DNA from: Labrys wisconsinensis
GTDB taxonomy: Bacteria; Pseudomonadota; Alphaproteobacteria; Rhizobiales; Labraceae
Assembly: GCF_030814995.1 (NCBI RefSeq)
Contig: NZ_JAUSVX010000016.1
Coordinates: forward strand, 1 to 64,000
Reading direction: 5' to 3'
DNA length: 64,000 nucleotides
Shown: positions 33,068 through 42,796 of the stretch, piece by piece
Numbering within the stretch: the first letter of the stretch is position 1
How the letters are laid out: every line of letters starts with the position of its first letter
Notes under the pieces: model-generated
What the model saw: only the letters and a program-made list of their open reading frames with translations
Databases searched by the model: none
What the model was told of the DNA's origin: nothing
Program-made: the position numbers and the translations under genes

Positions 33068-33771
33068 TTCCCTGGTCCGAGCTCGACCGCGCCGAGACGC
33101 CCGACGGCGGCCGGCTGCGCCTGATGCAGCGCGGCACCGAGTTCTCGATCATGCTCGGCGCGACCGAGCTGATGAACAGCCGGCTCAGCGGCTCGGAGCA
33201 GGCGCTTGCCGCGCTCGCCTGCGCCGCACTTCGCGGGCGAGCGCGCCCGCGCCTGCTGATCGGCGGGCTCGGCATGGGCTTCACCCTGCGCGCCGCCCTG
33301 GCCGGCCTCGGGCCGCAGGCCGAGGTGGTGGTCGCCGAGCTGATCCCGGCGGTCGTCGACTGGGGGCGCGGGCCGCTGGCGGAGCTGTTCGCCGGCTGCC
33401 TGGAGGATCCGCGGGTCGGCATCGCGGTCGGCGATGTCGGCGCCCTGATCCGCGCCGGCCACGCCGCCTATGACGCGATCCTGCTCGACGTCGACAACGG
33501 GCCGCAGGGGCTGACGCACCAGGGCAACGATGCGCTCTACGACCTCACCGGGCTTGGCGCCGCCCGGGCGGCGCTCAGGCCGGGCGGGGTGCTCGCCGTG
33601 TGGTCCTCCGGGCCGGATCCGGCCTTCACCCGGCGCCTGGCCACGGCCGGCTTCGCGGTCGAGGCGGTGCGCACGCGCGCCAACGGCGCCCGTGGCGGGG
33701 CCCGGCACGTGATCTGGATCGGGACGGCGCCCCCGTCCCGCGCGAGCGGCCCGGCGGCCCGCCGGCGCTGA
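33064..33771 (+). CDS. spermidine synthase-fold methyltransferase-like protein
   Basis: A 235-residue soluble protein with a spermidine-synthase Rossmann fold. RPRLLIGGLGMGFTLRAAL near residue 60-78 binds the nucleotide part, VVVAELIPAVVDWGR near 92 is the acidic strand, and YDAILLDVDNGPQG near 138 is the catalytic loop. The N-terminal tetramer domain of true SpeE is short or absent. Such proteins in rhizobia are annotated as spermidine synthase without proof. It is translationally coupled to the FUSC gene. Confidence 0.8.
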   Translation: MIPWSELDRAETPDGGRLRLMQRGTEFSIMLGATELMNSRLSGSEQALAALACAALRGRARPRLLIGGLGMGFTLRAALAGLGPQAEVVVAELIPAVVDWGRGPLAELFAGCLEDPRVGIAVGDVGALIRAGHAAYDAILLDVDNGPQGLTHQGNDALYDLTGLGAARAALRPGGVLAVWSSGPDPAFTRRLATAGFAVEAVRTRANGARGGARHVIWIGTAPPSRASGPAARRR

Positions 33772-34159
33772 TTGCGGACATCGCCGGGGCCACCGGCGCT
33801 GCCGGAGCCGGCTACCGCCCACATTCGTCATTCCCGCCACCGTGTCGGGACTGTCCTTCCTGTGGAAAAAATCGTATCGTTAATACGTTGTCTCAACCTG
33901 CGATCGTCATGCGGCCATGATGGTCTTGTCGGCATAGTGTCGACGGCTCGCCGGGGGCGTCGCCTCGGCAGGGGTGGCTCGTCGCCTCGGCAGGGGTGGC
34001 TCGTCGCCTCGGTCTCAAGTCGCGTCTGCGTGCATGGAGGGAAGCGAAGCGGGGACCCGGGCCGCCGACGACGCACCGCCATGACGACCACGAGTTGAAC
34101 GCAACGGGGAGAATTCGATCGTTTTCGTTAACCGAACGATCGTTCGACCGAGCGGAGGA
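33772..34159. other. intergenic region with palindromes and 22-bp tandem repeats
   Basis: This region has no gene. It holds an AT-rich stretch with CGTAT-N5-ATACG at 33873-33887, two tandem 22-bp units (CGTCGCCTCGGCAGGGGTGG and two more bases) at 33958-33979 and 33980-34001 with a partial third, and a perfect 14-bp palindrome CGAACGATCGTTCG at 34133-34146. The palindrome lies just before the DUF2161 start and looks like a TetR-type operator. Confidence 0.6.
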
Positions 34160-34942
34160 GTGAGCCTCGCGCCGGAGAGACGATTCGGCCCCTGCCATCG
34201 CGGAGTGCTCGCCCTGGAAACCGCCCTGTACCTGCCGATCAAACGCTTCCTCGAGACCCTGGGCTTCGCAGTCAAGGGCGAGGTCGGCGGCTGCGATCTC
34301 GTGGCCCTGCGCGAGGGCGATCCGCCCTTCGTGGTCGTCGGCGAATTGAAGCTCGCCTTCAATCTCGAGCTGGTGCTGCAGGGCGTCGACCGGGCGGCGG
34401 CCTGCGACGAGGTCTGGCTGGCGGCGCGGATTTCGGCACGCGGCCAGGGCCGCGAGAACGACACCCGCTTCCGCAACCTGTGCAGGCGCCTGGGCTTCGG
34501 CATGCTCGGCGTCGCGCCCGACGGGGCGGTGTCGATCCTGGTCAGCCCGGCAGCGCCGACACCGCGGCGCGACCCGCGCCGCCGCTCCCGCCTGGTCGAC
34601 GAGCACCGCCGGCGCCGAGGCGACCCGGCGGCCGGCGGCAGCTCGCGCGCGCCGATCATGACGGCCTACCGCCAGCAGGCGCTGACCTGCGCGGCGCTGC
34701 TGGCGGACGGGGCCAGGCGTCCGCGCGACCTGAGACCCGCGGCGCCGGACGCGGCGAAGATCCTGCGCGGCAACGTCTATGGCTGGTTCGAGCGCCTCGC
34801 CCCCGGCCTCTACGGCCTGACCGCCGCCGGCGAGGCGGCCCTCCGGCGCTGGCCGCAGCTGGCGGCGGCCGCCGCCGGACCGCCCGACGAGGATCCCGGA
34901 CCGGCCGCGTCACCTCCCCACGAGAGCCTTCCAGCCTGCTGA
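34160..34942 (+). CDS. DUF2161 family putative phosphodiesterase/nuclease
   Basis: A protein of up to 260 residues. The N-terminal 140 residues match DUF2161: ETALYLPIKRFLETLGF, then GEVGGCDLVAL and VVGELKLAFNLEL. The spaced D...E-x-K residues are those of a PD-(D/E)XK nuclease-like fold. The C-terminal region is a winged-helix-like domain (ADGARRPRDLRP and NVYGWFERLAPGLYGLT). The start is uncertain: GTG at 34160 directly abuts GGAGGA, and GTG at 34205 is an alternative nearer the conserved region. No nucleic-acid target is known. The YcaQ-type glycosylase gene follows 15 bp on. Confidence 0.72.
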   Translation: MSLAPERRFGPCHRGVLALETALYLPIKRFLETLGFAVKGEVGGCDLVALREGDPPFVVVGELKLAFNLELVLQGVDRAAACDEVWLAARISARGQGRENDTRFRNLCRRLGFGMLGVAPDGAVSILVSPAAPTPRRDPRRRSRLVDEHRRRRGDPAAGGSSRAPIMTAYRQQALTCAALLADGARRPRDLRPAAPDAAKILRGNVYGWFERLAPGLYGLTAAGEAALRRWPQLAAAAAGPPDEDPGPAASPPHESLPAC

Positions 34943-34957
34943 CAGTCCCCTTCCCTC

Positions 34958-36124
34958 ATGCCGCCAATGCCCCAGTCCCCCCGCAAGCCCGTGACGCTCA
35001 GCAACGCCGAGGCCCGCCATATCTGGCTGCGCGCCCAGCGGCTCGACCAGGCCGCCCCGTTCGGTGAAGGACCGGAGGCGACGCGCGCCGCCGTCGAGCA
35101 TCTGGGCTACGTGCAGATCGACACGATCAACGTGATCGAGCGCTGCCACCACCACATCCTGTGGTCGCGCATCCCCGACTATCGGCGCGAGCACCTGCAG
35201 CGGGCGCAGAGCGTCGACAAGAGCGTGTTCGAATATTGGACGCATGCGCTCTCCTACGTGCCGACCCGCGACATCCGCTTCTTCCTGGCCGAGATGAAGC
35301 GCCATCGCCAGTCGCCGAACACCTGGTTCAGCGCGGTGAAGAAGGAGGACCTGCGCAAGGTCCTGACCCTGATCCAGCGGGACGGCGCGCTGTCGATCCG
35401 CGACATCGACGACGACGTGCTGGTGGAGAAGGACCATGCCTGGGCCAGCCGCAAGCCGTCGAAGCGGGCGCTGCAGCTCGCCTTCTACAACGGCACGCTG
35501 ACGATCAGCCAGCGGTCCGGCATGGTGAAGACCTATGAGCTGATCGAGCGGCATTTCGGCTGGGACAAGCCGCCCTCGCCCGCCACCGACCGGCAGATCC
35601 TCGACTACATGCTCGACCGGGCCCTGCGCGCCCAGGGCGTGGTGAGCCTGGATTCGATCTGCCATCTCGATGCCGGGCGCAAGCCCGAGATCCGCCAGCT
35701 GATCGAGGCGCGCATGCGCCGCCGCCAGCTCCTGCCCGTCGCCATCGAGGGGGCCGGCCCGGTGGAGCACTGGGCCGAGCCGCGCACGCTCGAGCCCGGC
35801 CCGGCACCCGGCGAGGAGACGGTGCATATCCTCTCGCCCTTCGACCCGCTGATCATCCAGCGCAAGCGCCTGAAGCTGTTCTTCGGCTACGACCACCGTT
35901 TCGAGGCCTATGTGCCGAAGGACAAGCGCCTCTTCGGCTATTTCGCGCTGCCGGTGCTGGCCGGCGACAAGATCGTCGCCGCCGTCGACCTCAAGGCCGA
36001 CCGGGAGAAGCAGGCCCTCGTCGTGCAGCAATGGACCTGGATCGGCCGCGGCTGCGAGGCCGCCCACAAGGCGCCGATCGAGGAGGCGCTGCACCGCTTC
36101 GAGCGCTTCCAGCTGCAGGGGTGA
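34958..36124 (+). CDS. YcaQ/AlkX-type DNA glycosylase
   Basis: A 388-residue protein of the HTH_42 winged-helix family of DNA glycosylases. The family catalytic QxD motif appears as YVQIDTINVIERCHHHILWSR, with QID near residues 54-56. Three winged-helix modules and a C-terminal beta-barrel (FDPLIIQRKRLKLFFGYDH and YFALPVLAGDKIVAAVDLK) complete the fold. E. coli YcaQ unhooks interstrand crosslinks and removes bulky alkyl adducts. It follows the nuclease-like DUF2161 gene closely, suggesting a two-gene DNA-repair unit. Confidence 0.85.
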   Translation: MPPMPQSPRKPVTLSNAEARHIWLRAQRLDQAAPFGEGPEATRAAVEHLGYVQIDTINVIERCHHHILWSRIPDYRREHLQRAQSVDKSVFEYWTHALSYVPTRDIRFFLAEMKRHRQSPNTWFSAVKKEDLRKVLTLIQRDGALSIRDIDDDVLVEKDHAWASRKPSKRALQLAFYNGTLTISQRSGMVKTYELIERHFGWDKPPSPATDRQILDYMLDRALRAQGVVSLDSICHLDAGRKPEIRQLIEARMRRRQLLPVAIEGAGPVEHWAEPRTLEPGPAPGEETVHILSPFDPLIIQRKRLKLFFGYDHRFEAYVPKDKRLFGYFALPVLAGDKIVAAVDLKADREKQALVVQQWTWIGRGCEAAHKAPIEEALHRFERFQLQG

Positions 36125-36469
36125 TCGCGGCGGCGGCCGGCGCGCCACGCCGCATGCCCGGCCGGGCCGTCGCGAATTGTGGCAATCTTTTTGTATGCTT
36201 ATATTATAAACAATAATGAATTTCACGCAGAGGTCTGGTCGATCTGAAGGGCGCTGCACTCCTGGCGGGCATGCTCGCCGTCATCGGCATCGTCATCCAC
36301 CTCGTCTATGCGGCGCTCGGACGCCGCCTCGCGCGCTGGACGGCCTGAGGCGGCCGGCCGCCGCCGAGTGGTCGAAATCCGACATCCGATCCCTGCCCCG
36401 GGGCGGAGGGAAGGATCACCCCGCCACGGACCAGGCGCGTCGGCACGGTCCTTGGGGCAGGTCAGGTGA
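36125..36469. other. intergenic region with an AT-rich segment
   Basis: Between the glycosylase and the DHFR-like gene. Positions 36181-36220 are strongly AT-rich (TTTTTGTATGCTTATATTAT) in an otherwise GC-rich window. They are followed by what looks like the tail of a broken permease gene; the rest shows no recognisable element. Confidence 0.5.
36220..36348 (+). pseudogene. remnant resembling the C-terminus of an ABC transporter permease
   Basis: An open stretch without a usable start (TGA in frame at 36217) encodes about 42 residues. They contain a hydrophobic helix (AVIGIVIHLVYAALG) and a basic end (RRLARWTA). This is the typical last helix of NitT/TauT or nickel-type ABC permeases. Nothing upstream continues it. 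I read it as the tail of a deleted gene; a short membrane peptide starting at ATG 36271 is the alternative. Confidence 0.35.
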
Positions 36470-37000
36470 TCACGCAGGAACGTACGTCAACCTGATCGCG
36501 TCCTCGCCGATCAGGTCATGGGCCACGAGGCGAAGCGGCGGCGGGGGAGCGGCGAAGAATGGCTTGCCGCTGCCAAGCACGACGGGACGGACGTAGAGCC
36601 GATACTCGTCGACAAGGCCAAGGTCGGTCAGGCTTCGTGCGAGGCCTGGTCCGCCGACCTGAATCTCCCCGACAAGCCGCGCCTTCAGCCCGCGTATCAC
36701 CGCCTCGACGTCATTCCCGACGAGGGTGGCGTTGGGGCCGACCGACTTCAACGAGCGCGACACGACCCATTTCGGCTGGCTTCGCCACGCCGCCGCGAAG
36801 TCGCGTTGCGCCGCATCCCATTCAGGATGGTCTTCGTCCCAATAGCGCATGACCTCGTACAAGCCGCGACCGTAGACACTGCCGGTCAGCCCGCGCACCA
36901 GCTCTATGAAGTGGCGAAAGAGCAAGGGACCCGGCGCAAATCCCATATGGTCGACGTAACCGTCCAGGGACTGGTTCATTCCGAAAAAGAGCTTCGCCAT
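36470..37000 (-). CDS. dihydrofolate reductase family protein (RibD C-terminal type)
   Basis: A 176-residue protein. MAKLFFGMNQSLDGYVDHMG at the start, GSVYGRGLYEVMRYW near 40 and VGGPGLARSLTDLGLVDEYR near 115-135 define the RibD C-terminal/DHFR-like family of NADPH reductases. These often act on pteridine- or pyrimidine-like substrates, but the natural substrate is unknown in most cases. Base composition is somewhat less GC-rich than neighbours. It is single, ending near the broken permease fragment. Confidence 0.88.
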   Translation of the reverse strand: MAKLFFGMNQSLDGYVDHMGFAPGPLLFRHFIELVRGLTGSVYGRGLYEVMRYWDEDHPEWDAAQRDFAAAWRSQPKWVVSRSLKSVGPNATLVGNDVEAVIRGLKARLVGEIQVGGPGLARSLTDLGLVDEYRLYVRPVVLGSGKPFFAAPPPPLRLVAHDLIGEDAIRLTYVPA

Positions 37001-37147
37001 GCTGCAAGATCTCCATCCCAGGTTGGCCAGGATAGCTTGAGCCGCCGTTGCGCGTAAGTGAGGTTTGCGCGCGGCTTTGGCGGTGTGACGAGTAACCAGA
37101 GGGCCGCTATCAGACGTCGATGGGTACCAAGCCTTCGATTCTGCCCC

Positions 37148-38176
37148 CTAAATATTCTCCGCCGTGTAGATCTCGAAGGGCAGGACGCTGGTGTAGCTGC
37201 CCCCGCCCGGCCCGGCCTCGGCGGCGCGGACCATGCCGGCCATCGCCGCATCGGCCAGCCGTTCGAGCGGATGGGAAATGACGAAGGTGAGCGTCCGGTC
37301 GAGCAGGGCGGCGCGGGTGATGTCCATGAGCTCGTAGCCGACCACGACGAGGCCGCCCGCCCGGCCGCTGGCGCGCAGGCCGGCGAGGGCGCCGGAGATG
37401 CCGCCGCCGGCGACATAGAGGGCGGCGAGGTCGGAATGCTCGCGCAAGAGCCTTTCCGTCATCTCCTGGGCGACGGCCCGCGTCTCGAAAGTGGAGAGCG
37501 GCTCGAGCAGGGTGAAGTCCGGAGCGTGCTCGCGGAAATAGGAGCGGAAGCCGCTCTCGTTCATCTCCTGGCAGCGGTAGCGGTGGTTGCCGACCAGGAT
37601 GCCGAGCTTGCCCGGGCCCTTGCAGAGGTGATGGACGGCCCAGGCGGCGGTGCGGCCGACCTTCCAGGCGTCGAGGCCGACATAGTGGACCTCCCCGGTG
37701 GCCGAAAGCTGCGAGACCAGCGAGAAGACCGGCTTGCCCTGCTCCTGCAGCGCTTCGATCGCCTGCGTCACCAGCGGATGGACGGCAGCCACGACGCCGA
37801 GGGCGTCGCAGTCCCGGCCGAGCGCGACCATGTGCGCGGCCGTCGTCTCCGGCGACAGGTCGTCGAGGAACTCGATGCGCGCATCGATCTCGCAATCCTG
37901 CATGCGCCCCGCTGCCGCGCGCAGCGCCGCGGCAAGGTTCTGGTAGAAGGCGCGCGAGGGCTGGTGCAGCAGGAAGCCGAAGCGGTATTTGGCACGCGCC
38001 GCCGCGACACGGCTGTGGATCGCGCCGATGCCGTAGAAGCCGATCGCCTCCGCCGCGGCCATGACGCGCTGCATCGTCGGCGGCCGCACATGGCCGCTGC
38101 CGGCGAGCACGCGGTTGACGGTGGCCACGGAGACGTCTGCGGCCATAGCGAGATCGCGAATCGTCGGACGCCCCAT
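37148..38176 (-). CDS. LacI family transcriptional regulator
   Basis: A 342-residue repressor. It has an N-terminal LacI helix-turn-helix and hinge (PTIRDLAMAADVSVATVNRV, then VRPPTMQRVMAAAEAIGF). The periplasmic-binding-protein-like sensor domain includes GILVGNHRYRCQEMNESGF and ALYVAGGGISGALAGL. The ATG at 38176 puts the HTH at the very N-terminus; an upstream extension to 38254 would add a non-conserved stretch. It is divergent from the hydroxylase-transport-catabolism cluster and is its likely local repressor, responding to the imported compound. Confidence 0.9.
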   Translation of the reverse strand: MGRPTIRDLAMAADVSVATVNRVLAGSGHVRPPTMQRVMAAAEAIGFYGIGAIHSRVAAARAKYRFGFLLHQPSRAFYQNLAAALRAAAGRMQDCEIDARIEFLDDLSPETTAAHMVALGRDCDALGVVAAVHPLVTQAIEALQEQGKPVFSLVSQLSATGEVHYVGLDAWKVGRTAAWAVHHLCKGPGKLGILVGNHRYRCQEMNESGFRSYFREHAPDFTLLEPLSTFETRAVAQEMTERLLREHSDLAALYVAGGGISGALAGLRASGRAGGLVVVGYELMDITRAALLDRTLTFVISHPLERLADAAMAGMVRAAEAGPGGGSYTSVLPFEIYTAENI

Positions 38177-38506
38177 GCTGTGCTTTCTGATACGTTTTGA
38201 ATCATCCCTGGCGCCGGATGATACGCTTGAGATAAAATTATCATTTCGTACCATTTAGACTTGCTTCAATCCAGCTTCGATCGTCATCATCCCGGCATCG
38301 ACAGCAGGCGCCCGCGATATACGGCGGGGGCGCCGGTCGGGGGGAAACGCAGCACCGAGCCGACCGGTCGAGGAAGCCGGTCACGAGGCGGCCGTCCGCG
38401 GCACGCGACGCACGCGGCTGTCCGGAGCGGACGGATCTGCGCGGCGGCCGCAGGAGTGCGTACCCCTTCACCCCGGCACGGGCCTGCCCGCCGACGGAGG
38501 ACGGAC
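38177..38506. promoter_or_regulatory. divergent control region between LacI gene and catabolic cluster
   Basis: A 330-bp gap. Near the LacI start are two direct TGATACG words at 38188-38194 and 38219-38225, each followed by a T-rich TTGA. They are 31 bp apart, three helical turns. A palindrome GATAAAATTATC follows at 38231-38242. ACG-centred words are typical of LacI-family operators. The half nearest the hydroxylase gene is GC-rich with no clear element beyond GGAGG before the ATG. Confidence 0.5.
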
Positions 38507-39535
38507 ATGGACGACCTGAAATTCGGCACGCGCAACAAGCGCGGCGACTGGGCGCCGAGCGCCAGAATCGAGGTCGCGCCGCTCTGGTCCCGGCCGCCGC
38601 AGCTCGGCAAGATCCTGCGCTGGTTTCCCGGGTACCTGTGGCCCTGGAACGCCTTCCATCTCGCCACGGCGCTGGCCTACTGGCATTTCGTCGTGCCGGA
38701 CGTGGAGACGATGAAGACGCTGGGCTGGGGCTGGGCGCTCCGGCTCTACGCCGTCAACGCCGCCGCGATCTTCGTGATGTACGGCTCGATCGAGCTGTTC
38801 TTCTATGTCAGGCGCGTCCAGGGCACGCGGTTCAAGTACAACGGCAAGTTCCCGTCCGAGCAGCCGTCCGACGTGTTCTGGTTCAAGAGCCAGAATATCG
38901 ACAATTTCTTGCGGAGCTTCTTCTTCTCGATCCCGCTGTGGACCGCGGTCGAGGTGTTCATGCTGTGGTGCTTCGCCAACGGCTTCGTGCCGTGGCTGTC
39001 ATGGGCCGACCACCCCGCCACTCTCGCGCTCCTCGTCCTGCTGGCGCCGGCCATCCACGAGGTGCACTTCTTCCTGATCCACCGCCTGATCCACACGCCG
39101 CTGCTCTACAAGTGGATCCATTCGGTGCACCACAATTCGGTGAACCCCTCGCCCTGGTCCTCGCTGTCGATGCATCCGGTCGAGGGCTTCCTCTACCACG
39201 CGGTGGTGCTGTGGCACCTCGTCATCCCCTCCAACCCGATCGTGGCGCTGTTCCAGCTGCACATCGCCGGCTTCGGAGCGGTGAACGGGCATATCGGCTT
39301 CGACAAGCTGGAGATCACGGAAGACTCCGCGCTCGATAGCCATGCCTATGCGCATTACCTGCACCACAAGTACTTCGAGGTGAACTACGGCGGCGACGGG
39401 GTGATCCCGCTCGACCGGTGGCTGGGCACCTGGCACGACGGCAGCAAGGACGGCGACGCCCTGATGCAGGCGCGCTTCGAGAAGAAGCGGGCGCGCATGA
39501 ACGCCAAGGCCGCACGGGCGCCCACGCCCTCCTGA
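38507..39535 (+). CDS. sterol desaturase/fatty acid hydroxylase family di-iron enzyme
   Basis: A 342-residue integral membrane oxygenase. Hydrophobic helices flank three histidine boxes, HRLIH (192-196), HSVHH (205-209) and HYLHH (283-287), which bind two irons. Enzymes of this family hydroxylate or desaturate using O2 and electrons from a ferredoxin or cytochrome b5. A Rieske ferredoxin lies in the same cluster (42797). GGAGG six bases upstream fixes the ATG at 38507. In rhizopine catabolism the MocD oxygenase plays a comparable role with MocE; a polyol-like rather than lipid substrate is inferred from the sugar importer downstream. Confidence 0.85.
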   Translation: MDDLKFGTRNKRGDWAPSARIEVAPLWSRPPQLGKILRWFPGYLWPWNAFHLATALAYWHFVVPDVETMKTLGWGWALRLYAVNAAAIFVMYGSIELFFYVRRVQGTRFKYNGKFPSEQPSDVFWFKSQNIDNFLRSFFFSIPLWTAVEVFMLWCFANGFVPWLSWADHPATLALLVLLAPAIHEVHFFLIHRLIHTPLLYKWIHSVHHNSVNPSPWSSLSMHPVEGFLYHAVVLWHLVIPSNPIVALFQLHIAGFGAVNGHIGFDKLEITEDSALDSHAYAHYLHHKYFEVNYGGDGVIPLDRWLGTWHDGSKDGDALMQARFEKKRARMNAKAARAPTPS

Positions 39536-39708
39536 AGGACGCAGGCGCCCCGGGCGACGCGCCGGACATCGGTGAACGACGAGACCACCGACGGCCCCTG
39601 ACGGGGACGCCGGCGAGAGGGAGCTGCGAGCGGCAGGCCGGCCGCGGCAGCGGCAAGAAGACGTCACGGCCTTTGAGACCGTCGGCTGACGGCAACAGGG
39701 AGGACAAC

Positions 39709-40689
39709 ATGTCACCAACCAGGCAGCTCATGATGTCGCTGGCGATGGCGGCCGCGGTGGCGCTCGGCGCGACCGCCGCCATGGCCGACGGGCCGAAGAT
39801 CTTCGTCATCGGCGGCAAGGCCGACGATCCGTTCTGGTCGAAGGTCAAGAAGGGCGCCGACGACGCCGGTCTGGTCGCCAAGGCGATGGGCGGCTCGGTG
39901 ACCTGGCTCGGCCCGGCGACCTATGACAATCTCGGGCCGGACGCGGCCAAGCTGATCCGCACCGCCCTCAGCCAGAAGCCCGATGCCATCGTCGGCCCCG
40001 ACTGGGTGCCGGAAGCCATGGACGATGCCTTCAAGGAGGTGGTGGCCGCCAAGGTGCCGCTGATCATCTACAATTCCGGCGGCATGGACGCGGCCAAGCG
40101 GCTCGGCGCCCTGAACTATGTCGGCAATGACGAATACACGGCCGGCCTCGGCGGCGGCGCCTATTTCGGCAGCCACGGCGCCAGGAACGTGCTGTGCGTC
40201 AACACCTTGCCGGGCGCGACCAACACCGAGGCCCGCTGCAAGGGCATCGCCGACGGCATCGCCCGGAGCGGCGGCAAGTCGAGCCAGCTGCCCCTGCCCT
40301 CCTCCAGCTTCGGCAACCCGACGGCCGTGGCCCAGGCGATCAAGGCCGCGCTCCTGAAGGACCCGAGCCTCGACGGCGCCGTCACCATCAGCGCCGGGGA
40401 CGCCAACAGCGCCGCCAACGCCATCGCCCAGGCTGGCGTCGGCGACAAGGTCAAGCTCGCCTCCTTCGACATGGACGAGACCGGTCTCGACCGCATCAAG
40501 GATGGGTCGCAGCTGTTCTCGGTCGACCAGCAGCCTTACCTGCAGGGCTATCTCGCCGTGTCGCTGCTGAACGGCTTCGTCGCCTATGGCCTCGACCTGC
40601 CGACCAAGCCTGTCCTGACCGGCCCGGGCATCGTCGACAGGGACAATGTGGAGACGACCATCGCCGGGGCGAAGGCCGGCGCCCGCTAG
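39709..40689 (+). CDS. sugar ABC transporter substrate-binding protein, RbsB/MocB type
   Basis: A 326-residue periplasmic binding protein. A signal peptide (MMSLAMAAAVALGATAAMA) precedes the two-lobed PBP fold: FVIGGKADDPFWSKVKKGAD, PDAIVGPDW and DGAVTISAGDANSAANAI. It belongs to the ribose/galactose/rhizopine group. GGGAGG five bases before the ATG supports the start. With the two following genes it makes a CUT2-type importer. The ligand is presumably the substrate of the cluster's oxygenase or its precursor. Confidence 0.9.
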   Translation: MSPTRQLMMSLAMAAAVALGATAAMADGPKIFVIGGKADDPFWSKVKKGADDAGLVAKAMGGSVTWLGPATYDNLGPDAAKLIRTALSQKPDAIVGPDWVPEAMDDAFKEVVAAKVPLIIYNSGGMDAAKRLGALNYVGNDEYTAGLGGGAYFGSHGARNVLCVNTLPGATNTEARCKGIADGIARSGGKSSQLPLPSSSFGNPTAVAQAIKAALLKDPSLDGAVTISAGDANSAANAIAQAGVGDKVKLASFDMDETGLDRIKDGSQLFSVDQQPYLQGYLAVSLLNGFVAYGLDLPTKPVLTGPGIVDRDNVETTIAGAKAGAR

Positions 40690-40809
40690 GGCACGCCGAC
40701 CGTCCGGCCCGCGGATCGTCCTCGGGCCGGGCTCTCCGCGCTGCCGGCTGCAGACCGCAGACGGCGAAAGCCATCCCGCTTCACAAGCGCTCCTGCCGGG
40801 GATGCCGCC

Positions 40810-41876
40810 ATGACCTCCACGACCCTTCACCGATCTTCCCAGGATGCGGCGGCTCCACCGGCCCCACGCGCCTCGGGATATGCACTCGGCGCCCTGCTGC
40901 GGCGCCCCGAGACCGGCTCGCTCATCGGCCTCGTCGCCGTCTTCGCCTTCTTCGCCGTGTTCGGCGGGCAGACCTTCCTGTCCTCCGGCGGGGCGGCGAG
41001 CTGGCTCAACGTCGCCTCCGAGCTCGGCATCATCGCCCTGCCGGTCGGGCTCCTGATAATCGCCGGACAGCTCGACCTCTCCGTCGGCTCGGTGCTGCCG
41101 GCGAGCTCGATGACCGTCGCCATCGTCTCGGGCTTCTACCAGGCGCCGATCGCGGTCGGCATCGCCGCGGCGCTGGTCCTCGGCCTCGGCGTCGGCTTCC
41201 TCAACGGGCTCCTGGTGGTGCGCACCAGGCTTCCCTCCTTCGTCGTCACCCTGGCGACGCTGTTCGCCGTGGCGGGCCTCACCCTCGGCCTTTCGGTGAT
41301 CCTGACCGGCAGCACCAGCGTCGCCTTGAAGAGCCCGCGCCTCGCCAAGCTGCTGCTCGGCGACTTCGTCGGCGGCAAGTTCCAGGTGTCGCTGTTCTGG
41401 TGGCTGGGCGCCGTCGTGGTGGTCGGCTTCGTCCTCAACTTCACGCGCTACGGCAACTGGATCCTCGCCGTCGGCGGCGATCCCGTCAGCGCCCGCAATG
41501 CCGGCATCCCGACCGAGCGCCTCACCATCGCGCTGTTCATGGGCAGCGGCCTCAGCGCCGCCTTCGTCGGGCTCTCCCAGGCGATCCTCTACAACAGCGC
41601 CCAGGTCGCCGCCGGCCAGTCCTTCATCTTCAACTCGATCATCGCCGTGGTGATCGGCGGCGTGATGCTCACCGGCGGCTACGGCTCGGTGATCGGCATC
41701 GTGCTCGGCACGCTGACCTTCTCGATCGTCAACCAGGGCATCTTCTACACCGGCTTCGACGCCAACTGGGCCAGCCTGATCATCGGCATCCTCCTGCTGC
41801 TCGCGGTGCTGATGAACAATACGTTCCGCGCCATGGCCCTGACCTACGGACCGCGCCGGAACGGGAGGCCCCGCCG

Positions 41877-41880
<4 letters not shown>
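40810..41880 (+). CDS. sugar ABC transporter permease, RbsC/FrcC type
   Basis: A 356-residue inner-membrane permease of the CUT2 class with about ten helices. ILAVGGDPVSARNAGIPTERL near residue 220 is the cytoplasmic loop that meets the ATPase, and AVVIGGVMLTGGYGSVIGI near 280 is a family block. It acts as a homodimer with the ATPase encoded next, whose ATG overlaps this gene's stop (ATGA). Confidence 0.92.
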
Positions 41881-42695
<815 letters not shown>

Positions 42696-42796
42696 CGCCG
42701 ACATGCATCGTTCAGTCCCGGCACTCGAACGCCGGGACCTGGCTGGGCCGGGCCCTCCTCCCCCGGTCCAGCCCTTTCAAAGACCCCGGAGAAAGC

